From Chitinophagaceae bacterium (GTDB lineage: Bacteria > Bacteroidota > Bacteroidia > Chitinophagales > Chitinophagaceae), in the NCBI GenBank assembly GCA_016710935.1, contig JADJTY010000001.1, positions 496,001 to 560,000 on the forward strand: DNA of 64,000 nt, written 5' to 3'. How positions within the stretch are numbered: position 1 is the stretch's first letter; each line of letters begins with the position of its first letter. Shown piece after piece: positions 47,070-54,786 of the stretch. The notes beneath the pieces are model-generated. The model did no database searches. It saw only the letters and a program-made list of their open reading frames with translations, and was not told the DNA's origin. Position numbers and translations under genes: made by a program.

Positions 47070-47074
47070 ATTGT

Positions 47075-47533
47075 ATGAATAACGAGGAACTGAAAATAAA
47101 AATAACTGAACTGCTTCCTGCTGCCACGTTTGATGAAACGGGCGAATGGCTCAACATTCATGTGGAGCCAGCCGATTGGTTATCTTTTGCCGGTAAACTC
47201 CGCAATGAAGACTCCTTATTTTTCGATTATCTTTTTTGTCTTACCTGTATAGATTGGAAAACGCACCTGACCATGGTATATCATCTCAGCTCTACAAAGT
47301 ATCGCCACAATATTGTTATCAAATCAAAGCTGGATGCTGCGAAGCCGGAGATCGAATCGGTAAGCCATATCTGGAAAACGGCCGAATTTCATGAAAGGGA
47401 AGTGTATGAAATGTTTGGCGTAAATTTTATAAATCACCCCGACCTGCGGTTATTAATATTACCCGATGGTTGGGAAGGTAAGAACCCGATGCGAAAGGAT
47501 TTTGAAGACCCAATTAATATGATTAAGCTCTGA
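47075..47533 (+). CDS. nuoC: NADH-quinone oxidoreductase subunit C
   Basis: Peripheral-arm subunit of 152 residues, with the 30-kDa subunit signature AEFHEREVYEMFGVNFINHP and the ending LPDGWEGKNPMRKDF. It is separate from nuoD, not fused, and nuoD starts 1 bp after its stop, so translation is probably coupled. Confidence 0.94.
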   Translation: MNNEELKIKITELLPAATFDETGEWLNIHVEPADWLSFAGKLRNEDSLFFDYLFCLTCIDWKTHLTMVYHLSSTKYRHNIVIKSKLDAAKPEIESVSHIWKTAEFHEREVYEMFGVNFINHPDLRLLILPDGWEGKNPMRKDFEDPINMIKL

Positions 47534-47534
47534 T

Positions 47535-48650
47535 ATGTTTGAAGAAATAGGCACAACAACCGAAGGTGATCTGATCATCAATGTAGGACCCCAACATCCT
47601 GCAACACATGGTGTATTGCACCTGGTGATCACACTGAATGGTGAGACCATCAAAAAGGTAGAGCCGCATCTTGGTTACATTCATCGCTCTATCGAAAAAA
47701 TGTGTGAGAGTTTAACCTACCGGCAATTCATTTATGTTACCAGCCGCATGGATTATCTCTCTGCTCATATAAATAATCATGCTTGTGCTTTGACTGTTGA
47801 AAAAGGAATGCAGATAGAAGTACCCGAAAGGGCACAGGTCATCCGGGTGATCATGGATGAACTAACAAGAATTGCTTCGCATGAATTGTGGTGGGGTGCA
47901 ATGGCAATGGATATTGGGGCATTCACACCTTTCTTTCATGCTTTCAGGGAAAGAGAAAAGATCAACGAGATCATGGAGGAAACCTGCGGCGCCCGGCTTA
48001 CCATGAACTACTATGTGCCTGGTGGATTGATGGCCGAGCTTCATCCCGACTTTCAGAAAAAAGTAAAAGAGTTTATTGTACTGTTTAAGAGAAAGATCGA
48101 TGAATATGATGAACTGGTTACGGGCAATATCATTTTTATAAACAGGATGAAAGGCGTTGGAATTTTATCTAAAGAAGATGCAATTTCTTATGGTTGCAGC
48201 GGTCCTGCAGCAAGGGGCAGCGGTGTAAACTGCGATATCAGGAAACTATATCCTTATGCCGTGTATGATAAAGTGCAGTTTGATGAAATATTGGAAACCG
48301 GTTGCGATTCATTGGCGAGGTATATGATCAGGATACGGGAAATGAAACAATCGATACGCATTATTGAACAGTTGATTGATAACATTCCCGAAGGAGATTT
48401 TCAGGCAAAAACAAAAGCAGTGTTGAAATTACCCAAGGGAGAATTTTATACAAGAGTGGAAACAGCAAGAGGTGAATTGGGTGTATATATAATGAGTGAA
48501 GGCGCAACAACACCTTACCGCATCAAATTCCGTTCGCCGGGATTTTCAAACCTCTCCGCCCTGGATCATATGGCAAGAGGAAGTAAGCTGGGAGATTTGG
48601 TTGCGATGATGGGAACACTGGATTTGGTGATACCGGATATAGACAGGTAG
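47535..48650 (+). CDS. nuoD: NADH-quinone oxidoreductase subunit D
   Basis: The 49-kDa subunit that forms the quinone pocket with NuoB, 371 residues. The N-terminal GPQHPATHGVLHL motif holds the quinone-site His, and the C-terminal DLVIPDIDR end is intact. In most 14-subunit operons nuoE would follow; here the next gene is nuoH after a repeat-filled 190-bp gap. Confidence 0.95.
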   Translation: MFEEIGTTTEGDLIINVGPQHPATHGVLHLVITLNGETIKKVEPHLGYIHRSIEKMCESLTYRQFIYVTSRMDYLSAHINNHACALTVEKGMQIEVPERAQVIRVIMDELTRIASHELWWGAMAMDIGAFTPFFHAFREREKINEIMEETCGARLTMNYYVPGGLMAELHPDFQKKVKEFIVLFKRKIDEYDELVTGNIIFINRMKGVGILSKEDAISYGCSGPAARGSGVNCDIRKLYPYAVYDKVQFDEILETGCDSLARYMIRIREMKQSIRIIEQLIDNIPEGDFQAKTKAVLKLPKGEFYTRVETARGELGVYIMSEGATTPYRIKFRSPGFSNLSALDHMARGSKLGDLVAMMGTLDLVIPDIDR

Positions 48651-48652
48651 CC

Positions 48653-48692
48653 GGCCTCCCCAAACCCCTCCAAAGGAGGGGCTTTAGGATCT
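48653..48692. repeat. Hairpin repeat after nuoD
   Basis: Starts GGCCTCCCC 3 bp after the nuoD stop and contains the stem CCCCTCC-AAA-GGAGGGG at 48665-48681, then GCTTTAGGATCT. It closely resembles one arm of the element inside ileS (11316-11347, opposite strand). Confidence 0.75.
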
Positions 48693-48796
48693 CAAAATTT
48701 GGAGAACTTATTAACTAAAATGTGACTCTGGAATATTGTTGAATATAGATAAGATGTACAAATGCTTAATTGTTAAAGTTAAATAAAATTAATAAT

Positions 48797-48839
48797 GCCC
48801 GGCCTCCCTCTCTCTTGGAGAGGGAACGAGGGTGAGGTT
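48797..48839 (+). repeat. Hairpin repeat at the nuoH start
   Basis: GGCCTC at 48801-48806 can pair with GAGGTT at 48834-48839, and CCCTCTC at 48806-48812 pairs with GAGAGGG at 48818-48824. The ending GGGTGAGG lies 3 bases before the nuoH ATG, where a ribosome binding site would be. Related copies sit at 50455, 51231 and 52719. Confidence 0.8.
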
Positions 48840-49916
48840 ATGTGGAGCTTAACAAACATATCAAGTGCAATTCATGATTGGTTGAATCAAACATTCAATC
48901 CAACATGGGTAATGGTCATTGAAATGGTCATTGCAGGCATTGCTGTGATTGGCTTGTTTGCTGTACTTGGATTGGTATTGGTTCTTATGGAAAGAAGGGT
49001 TGCGGCATGGATGCAGATACGCCTGGGTCCCAACCGTGTTGGTCCGTTCGGGCTAATGCAATCACTGGCAGATACATTGAAATTATTGGTTAAAGAAGGG
49101 ATGACGCCGGATGGAGCAGATAAATTCTTATTCAACCTGGCTCCTTTTATAGCGATGATGGTGGCCATGTTACTGATGGCACCAATTGCTTTTGCAAAAG
49201 GCTTTCAGTTGTGGGATATGAATATTGGTGTGTTATATGTAACCGCTATTTCTTCCATCATGGTCATCAGCATTTTGATGGCGGGCTGGGCAAGTAACAA
49301 TAAATATTCATTGATGGGGGCTATGCGAAGCGGAGCGCAGATCGTGAGTTATGAATTATCTGCTGGTTTATCCATTCTTACTATAGTAGTGCTTACCGGA
49401 AGTTTGAATATTACCGACATCATCAACGCACAGGCAGATGGCTGGTGGATCTTCAAAGGACATATCCCGGTGATCATTTCATTCGTCATTTTTATCATCG
49501 CAGTAACAGCAGAAACCAACCGTGCACCTTTCGATCTTGCCGAAGCGGAGTCAGAATTAACGGCCGGCTTTCATACCGAATATTCGGGAATGAAATTCGC
49601 TTTGTTCTTTTTGGCAGAATATATTAATGTGTTTATTGTGTGTGCCATTGGTGCTACATTATTCTTAGGGGGCTGGATGCCATTTCATATCGGCAACTGG
49701 GAGGCATTTAATCATGTGATGGATTATATACCATCAAGTGTGTGGTTCTTTGGCAAAACGTTTTTCTTAATATTTGTGATCATGTGGTTCAGGTGGACAT
49801 TTCCACGTTTGCGTATTGACCAGTTGCTGACTTTAGAGTGGAAATATTTATTACCGATCAGCATGTTCAATTTATTATTGGTAACTGCCCTTGCAATTTT
49901 GGGCTGGCATTTTTAA
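48840..49916 (+). CDS. nuoH: NADH-quinone oxidoreductase subunit H
   Basis: Membrane subunit at the junction with the peripheral arm, 358 residues, with the conserved loops RLGPNRVGPFGLMQSLAD, AETNRAPFDLAEAESELTAG and the TFPRLRIDQLL end. The start is set at the ATG at 48840; a longer frame from 48795 would translate the hairpin repeat and is unlikely. All charged residues of the quinone tunnel region that I can identify appear present. Confidence 0.94.
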   Translation: MWSLTNISSAIHDWLNQTFNPTWVMVIEMVIAGIAVIGLFAVLGLVLVLMERRVAAWMQIRLGPNRVGPFGLMQSLADTLKLLVKEGMTPDGADKFLFNLAPFIAMMVAMLLMAPIAFAKGFQLWDMNIGVLYVTAISSIMVISILMAGWASNNKYSLMGAMRSGAQIVSYELSAGLSILTIVVLTGSLNITDIINAQADGWWIFKGHIPVIISFVIFIIAVTAETNRAPFDLAEAESELTAGFHTEYSGMKFALFFLAEYINVFIVCAIGATLFLGGWMPFHIGNWEAFNHVMDYIPSSVWFFGKTFFLIFVIMWFRWTFPRLRIDQLLTLEWKYLLPISMFNLLLVTALAILGWHF

Positions 49917-49928
49917 AGTAAGAAAAAG

Positions 49929-50405
49929 ATGTTTATTGTAAAATACATAAAGGAAGTTTTCGGTGGATTAAAATCACTGCTGGTGGGCATGCGCCGCACC
50001 GGGTATTATTTTACGCATCACAAGGAAATTATTACCGAGCAATACCCTGATAACAGGGATACCCTGGTAATGGCCGATAGGTTCAAAGGCGAAGTTATTT
50101 TGTTGCATGATGAGAATAATGAACATGCCTGCACAGGTTGTACAGCCTGTGAACTGGCCTGTCCCAATGCAACCATTAAAATTGTTACCAAATTTGATAT
50201 TACACCCGAAGGAAAAAAGAAAAAAGCGATCGACAAATTTGTGTATCACCTGGAATTATGTACCATGTGCAATTTGTGTATTGTAGCATGCCCTACAGAT
50301 GCGATTAAAATGGCGCAGACATTTGAGCACAGTGTTTTTAACAGGGCGGACTTAACTAAAATTTTAAATAAACCCGATTCAAAAATCAGGGAAGGAATTG
50401 AGTAA
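49929..50405 (+). CDS. nuoI: NADH-quinone oxidoreductase subunit I
   Basis: Ferredoxin-like subunit of 158 residues with two [4Fe-4S] motifs, CTGCTACELACP and CTMCNLCIVACP. It links the peripheral arm clusters to N2. In 11-subunit complex I, this is a plausible entry point for ferredoxin electrons. 12 bp after nuoH. Confidence 0.94.
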   Translation: MFIVKYIKEVFGGLKSLLVGMRRTGYYFTHHKEIITEQYPDNRDTLVMADRFKGEVILLHDENNEHACTGCTACELACPNATIKIVTKFDITPEGKKKKAIDKFVYHLELCTMCNLCIVACPTDAIKMAQTFEHSVFNRADLTKILNKPDSKIREGIE

Positions 50406-50420
50406 GATTGCAGAAAAGTG

Positions 50421-50476
50421 AAAAAAAAAAAAGGAAAAAAAAAAAAAAAAAAAACCCTCCTGGGGCGGGGTGAGGC
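50421..50476 (+). repeat. Poly-A tract (A12-GG-A20) with partial hairpin repeat
   Basis: Twelve A, two G, then twenty A (50435-50454), followed by CCCTCC-TGGGGCGGGGTGAGGCC. The last part matches the 3' half of the repeats at nuoH and nuoL, while the 5' half is missing. GGTGAGG lies 7 bases before the nuoJ ATG at 50481. Such runs are prone to sequencing error. Confidence 0.75.
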
Positions 50477-50480
50477 CATA

Positions 50481-50999
50481 ATGAGTGGATCAACAGTCAT
50501 ATTTTATTTGCTGGCTGCAATTACTTTGGTAAGTGCATTACTGGCAGTTACTACCAGGATGATATTCCGTGCAGCTATTTATTTATTATTTGCTTTGATA
50601 GGTATTGCCGGAATTTATTTCTGGCTGCAGTACGAATTTATTGCTGCCGTGCAGATCATTGTATATGTTGGCGGTATTGTGGTGCTGATCATTTTTTCCA
50701 TCTTTCTAACCCAACAGGCAGGTGAGCAATTGCCAAAGCAAAAATTAGGCAGACAGTTATTTGCTGCACTGGCTTCCTTTTGCGGACTGGCCCTGGTGAT
50801 GTTGCAACTGGCTCAGCACGCTTTTGTTGAAACCGGTAATAAAGCCATAGAACCAACTGTTGCCAATATCGGCACTCAAATGTTGGGAGTTGAAGAGGGT
50901 GGATATTCATTGCCATTTGAAGTGGTGAGTATGTTACTGCTGGCGGCATTGATCGGTTGTATTGTAATTGCATTAAAATCAAAACCGGAAACTGAATGA
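50481..50999 (+). CDS. nuoJ: NADH-quinone oxidoreductase subunit J
   Basis: Membrane subunit of 172 residues with five hydrophobic helices and the conserved VQIIVYVGGIVVLIIFSIFL segment. The start is the ATG at 50481; an in-frame GTG further upstream would read the poly-A tract as a Lys run. The stop overlaps the nuoK start by 4 bp. Confidence 0.93.
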   Translation: MSGSTVIFYLLAAITLVSALLAVTTRMIFRAAIYLLFALIGIAGIYFWLQYEFIAAVQIIVYVGGIVVLIIFSIFLTQQAGEQLPKQKLGRQLFAALASFCGLALVMLQLAQHAFVETGNKAIEPTVANIGTQMLGVEEGGYSLPFEVVSMLLLAALIGCIVIALKSKPETE

Positions 51000-51178
51000 T
51001 TGAGCCAGGACTATATCACATGCTTTTCATCAGCACTACGCTGTTCTTCATTGGTGTGTATGGTTTTTTTACCAGGCGCAACCTGGTTACCATGCTGATG
51101 AGTGTTGAGTTGATACTGAACAGTGTGAACCTGAATTTTATCGCATTCAATAAATATTTATGGTACGATAATGAATAG
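50996..51178 (+). CDS. nuoK: NADH-quinone oxidoreductase subunit K, C-terminally truncated
   Basis: The first two membrane helices are clear, with the conserved Glu in MLMSVELILNSVNLNF. NuoK normally has about 100 residues and three helices. This ORF stops after 60 residues at KYLWYDNE, so the third helix and its conserved Glu are missing, and no frame of the following DNA encodes them. An AT-rich stretch and a hairpin repeat occupy the space instead. A non-functional subunit, a true deletion, or an assembly fault at the repeat are possible. Confidence 0.85.
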   Translation: MIEPGLYHMLFISTTLFFIGVYGFFTRRNLVTMLMSVELILNSVNLNFIAFNKYLWYDNE

Positions 51179-51230
51179 AAAAATAAATGTTGAAATGCTT
51201 AATTACAAATATTAATTAAAAAAACAAAAG

Positions 51231-51273
51231 CCCGGCCTCCCTCTCTTTTGGAGAGGGAATGAGGGTGAGGCCC
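51231..51273 (+). repeat. Hairpin repeat at the nuoL start
   Basis: Complete copy: GGCCTC (51234-51239) pairs exactly with GAGGCC (51267-51272), with an inner stem CCCTCTC/GAGAGGG. GGTGAGG ends 3 bases before the nuoL ATG at 51274. It is almost identical to the copy at nuoH. Confidence 0.82.
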
Positions 51274-53265
51274 ATGCTAAACGCAACTTACATAGCGCTC
51301 ATTCCTTTGCTGCCACTGGCAGGATTTTTAATGCTTGGGATATTTGGAAGAAAATATTTCAAGAATACGTCGGGCATTATTGGAACAACATTATTACTGG
51401 TTTCAACAGTACTGGCTTTATATACAGCTTATGGATATTTCTTTGAGTACGGAAAAGTGGAAGGTATTTATCAAAAATTAGTTCCGCTTAAATATACCTG
51501 GTTACAATTTTCCGAAGGCGTTTCTATAGATATGGGTATCATACTCGATCCAATATCTGCCATGATGTTGGTGGTGGTAACCTTTATTTCCTTGATGGTG
51601 CATATTTATAGCCTGGGTTACATGAAAGGTGATGAGCGGTTCCCGGTTTATTATGCTTTCCTCGGACTGTTTACTTTTTCCATGCTTGGGCTCGTTGTTT
51701 CTTCCAACATTTTCCAGATATATATATTCTGGGAACTGGTGGGTGTTTCTTCTTTCTTACTGATCGGTTATTATTACGATAAACCAAGTGCTGTTGCTGC
51801 CTGTAAAAAAGCTTTTATTGTAACACGTTTTGCTGATGTGGGATTTTTGATCGGTATTTTGATCTTGTCTTTTCATTCCGGCACGCTTGATTTTAATACA
51901 TTGATCGCAACACTAACTTCGCCTGAAACCGCTGGCTATAAAAGTGCGGCCGCTGCATCTTTCATTGGTGTATCTGCATTAACCTGGGGCCTGGCTTTGG
52001 TATTTATTGGCGGTGCAGGAAAGAGCGCTATGTTCCCTTTACATATCTGGCTGCCCGATGCGATGGAAGGCCCAACGCCGGTTTCAGCATTGATACATGC
52101 GGCAACAATGGTAGTGGCTGGTGTGTTTTTAGTGGCAAGATTATTTCCTGTGTTTGCCATTTCATCTCCCAATGCATTAACCATGGTTGGTTATGTTGGT
52201 GCCATTTCTGCTTTGATTGCTGCACTAATCGCCTGCACACAAACAGATATTAAAAGAGTGCTGGCCTATTCTACCATGAGCCAGATCGGCTATATGATGT
52301 TTGCATTGGGCGTTTCAAAATATGGGGGAGAAGATGGATTGGGTTACACCGCATCTATGTTTCATTTGTTTACACACGCTATGTTCAAGGCGTTGTTGTT
52401 CTTAGGAGCTGGCGCAGTGATACATTATATACACAGCAACGAAATGAAAGACATGGGAGGATTGAGAAAATATTTACCCATCACACATATTACTTTCTTA
52501 ATTGCTTGTCTTGCTATTGCCGGCGTGCCACCATTTGCCGGGTTCTTCAGTAAGGAAGAAATTTTACTGGCTGCTTATCAAAACAACCCATCCATCTACT
52601 GGATAGCATTGATCACATCAGGCTTAACGGCTTTTTATATGTTCCGTTTGTACTTCAATATTTTCTGGAATAAAGAAGCTCATGTACATAAAAAAGTATT
52701 GCCAAATCCGAATGCTCCGGCTCCCTCTCTTTTGGAGAGGGCGGGGGGTGAGGCCAAAGGAGAGGGTGGTTTTGCGATGATGATGCCATTGATTTTATTA
52801 GCTGTTGGTGCGGCAGTTGCAGGGTTTATTCCTTTCGGGCATTTTGTTAGCTCTGATGGAAAAAGACTGGAGACAGCATTCCACCTGCAGTTTTCAATAG
52901 CACCTGTAGCATTGGGACTGGCAGGTATTTTTATTGCCATGTGGATGTATAAAACCGAAAATGATAAACCTGATAAGTTTGCTGCATCGCTTAGTGGATT
53001 ATATAAAGCGGCTTATCACAAATTCTATATTGATGAAATTTATTTGTTCATCACCCAAAAAATAATTTTTAATTTAATTGGAAGACCGGCTGCATGGATA
53101 GATAAAAACGTTGTAGATGGATTGGTAAATGCAACAGGAAACGGCACAAAAGATATTTCAGAAATAATAAAAGGAGTTCAATCCGGTAAAGTACAGCAAT
53201 ATGCCATTTACTTTTTAGTAGGTATCATCGGGTTGGCTTTGCTGTTCATTTATTGGTGGACATAG
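51274..53265 (+). CDS. nuoL: NADH-quinone oxidoreductase subunit L
   Basis: Antiporter-like proton-pumping subunit of 663 residues with the usual 14-helix core and a C-terminal lateral helix. Conserved core sequences include MFPLHIWLPDAMEGPTPVSA and the Lys/His region LFTHAMFKALLFLGAG. Start taken at ATG 51274; the longer frame from 51259 would include the repeat. A hairpin repeat is translated in frame at about residues 482-495 (APSLLERAGGEAK), in a loop after FRLYFNIFWNKEAHVH where length normally varies. Confidence 0.94.
   Translation: MLNATYIALIPLLPLAGFLMLGIFGRKYFKNTSGIIGTTLLLVSTVLALYTAYGYFFEYGKVEGIYQKLVPLKYTWLQFSEGVSIDMGIILDPISAMMLVVVTFISLMVHIYSLGYMKGDERFPVYYAFLGLFTFSMLGLVVSSNIFQIYIFWELVGVSSFLLIGYYYDKPSAVAACKKAFIVTRFADVGFLIGILILSFHSGTLDFNTLIATLTSPETAGYKSAAAASFIGVSALTWGLALVFIGGAGKSAMFPLHIWLPDAMEGPTPVSALIHAATMVVAGVFLVARLFPVFAISSPNALTMVGYVGAISALIAALIACTQTDIKRVLAYSTMSQIGYMMFALGVSKYGGEDGLGYTASMFHLFTHAMFKALLFLGAGAVIHYIHSNEMKDMGGLRKYLPITHITFLIACLAIAGVPPFAGFFSKEEILLAAYQNNPSIYWIALITSGLTAFYMFRLYFNIFWNKEAHVHKKVLPNPNAPAPSLLERAGGEAKGEGGFAMMMPLILLAVGAAVAGFIPFGHFVSSDGKRLETAFHLQFSIAPVALGLAGIFIAMWMYKTENDKPDKFAASLSGLYKAAYHKFYIDEIYLFITQKIIFNLIGRPAAWIDKNVVDGLVNATGNGTKDISEIIKGVQSGKVQQYAIYFLVGIIGLALLFIYWWT
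52719..52755 (+). repeat. Hairpin repeat inside nuoL, in frame
   Basis: GGCTCCCTCTC through GAGGCC, same orientation and stem (CCCTCTC/GAGAGGG) as the copies at the nuoH and nuoL starts. Read without a stop as part of NuoL. Confidence 0.8.
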
Positions 53266-53286
53266 AAAATTGATTTAACAAACTGC

Positions 53287-54762
53287 ATGAATTTATTATT
53301 ATTAATATTATTACCATTAGTTACAGCAGTAGCTGTTTTGCTGATGCGTAATGCTAAACAGGTTAAAGCGGTAGCATTGGCAGGATCTGCAGCACAGTTT
53401 GTATTGGCTTTTGTCCTGCTCTTTGGTTATTATAAAGAAAGAGCAACAGGGAATACAGCCCAGATGTTATTTGAGCAGCAGTACAACTGGTTCCCTTCCT
53501 GGAATATCAGTTTTCATTTGGGTGTTGATGGTATTTCCGTAGCGATGATCTTATTAACTGCCTTTGTGGTAATTGCGGGTGTTTTGGTTTCGTGGAATGT
53601 TACCAAAATGACAAAGGAATTTTATTTCCTGCTTATCTTATTAAGCCTCGGCGCTTATGGTTTCTTTATTTCACTCGATCTCTTCATCCTGTTTTTCTTT
53701 TTAGAGATAGCAGTTATTCCAAAATATTTGCTCATCGGCATTTGGGGTAGCGGCAAAAAAGAATATGCCGCTAATAAACTGGCGTTGATGTTAATGGCTG
53801 GCTCTGCATTGGTGCTGGTAGGATTGCTCGGAATATATTTTTCAACGGATGCACACAGTTTTGATCTGATGCAATTATCACAACTGAATATTCCTATTCA
53901 AACACAAATGATCTGCTTTCCATTGTTGTTTGTGGGCTTTGGTGTGTTTACTGCTTTGTTTCCTTTTCATACCTGGGTGCCTGACGGTCACTCAGCTGCA
54001 CCAACTGCGGGTTCTATGTTTTTGGCAGGCATCTCAATGAAACTGGGGGGCTACGGTTGTTTACGTGTGGCAACATACATCATGCCTGAAGGTGCAAAAG
54101 AATATGCAACCATTATTATTGTGCTTTCTGTAATTGCTATTTTATATGGAGCCTTTGCTACTATGATGCAGAAGGATCTGAAATATATCAATGCTTATTC
54201 TTCTGTAAGTCATTGCGGGTTTGTTTTGCTGGGCATTGGTATGTTAACCAAAACATCCATGACCGGTGCCGTAATGCAAATGGTTTCGCATGGTTTGATG
54301 ACGGCACTTTTCTTTGCTGTTATCGGCATGATATACGAACGTACCCATACCCGTCAGGTGAGTGAAATGGGCGGCTTGCTGAAAAGAATGCCATTCATTA
54401 TTACGGTTTTGTTTATTGTTGGTTTGTGCTCGCTGGGTTTACCGGGGTTGAGTGGTTTTGTGGCAGAGATGACCGTTTTCATGGGCTCCTGGCAACATCC
54501 CGATACCTTCAGAAGAGTGGCAACTATCTTAGCCTGCCTCTCCATAGTGGTAACTGCAGTATATATTTTAAGGGCAGTAACTAAAACAGCCATGGGGCCT
54601 TTAACAGCCGGATTTGAAGAACTGAAAGATGCAAGCTGGAACGAAAAACTTGCTGCATTGATCTTAATAGCAGGAATTATAGCAATTGGTGTAGCGCCTT
54701 TCTGGCTGAATGACCTGGTTAGTCCGGGTGCAGAAGTAATTATGCAAAAACTGTCCCGATAG
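53287..54762 (+). CDS. nuoM: NADH-quinone oxidoreductase subunit M
   Basis: Antiporter-like proton-pumping subunit, 491 residues. PFHTWVPDGHSAAPTAGSM and VSHGLMTALFFAVIGMIYERT are typical. The stop codon lies inside a degenerate copy of the TCCCGATAG palindrome, so the natural C-terminus may have been shortened or changed by a few residues. Confidence 0.94.
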   Translation: MNLLLLILLPLVTAVAVLLMRNAKQVKAVALAGSAAQFVLAFVLLFGYYKERATGNTAQMLFEQQYNWFPSWNISFHLGVDGISVAMILLTAFVVIAGVLVSWNVTKMTKEFYFLLILLSLGAYGFFISLDLFILFFFLEIAVIPKYLLIGIWGSGKKEYAANKLALMLMAGSALVLVGLLGIYFSTDAHSFDLMQLSQLNIPIQTQMICFPLLFVGFGVFTALFPFHTWVPDGHSAAPTAGSMFLAGISMKLGGYGCLRVATYIMPEGAKEYATIIIVLSVIAILYGAFATMMQKDLKYINAYSSVSHCGFVLLGIGMLTKTSMTGAVMQMVSHGLMTALFFAVIGMIYERTHTRQVSEMGGLLKRMPFIITVLFIVGLCSLGLPGLSGFVAEMTVFMGSWQHPDTFRRVATILACLSIVVTAVYILRAVTKTAMGPLTAGFEELKDASWNEKLAALILIAGIIAIGVAPFWLNDLVSPGAEVIMQKLSR

Positions 54763-54786
54763 TACCGGAACAAAATAAGAAATGGA

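Noticed and set aside
50246..50500. Minus-strand ORF with a Phe run over the poly-A tract
   Set aside because: Product is an artefact of reading the poly-A tract on the other strand.
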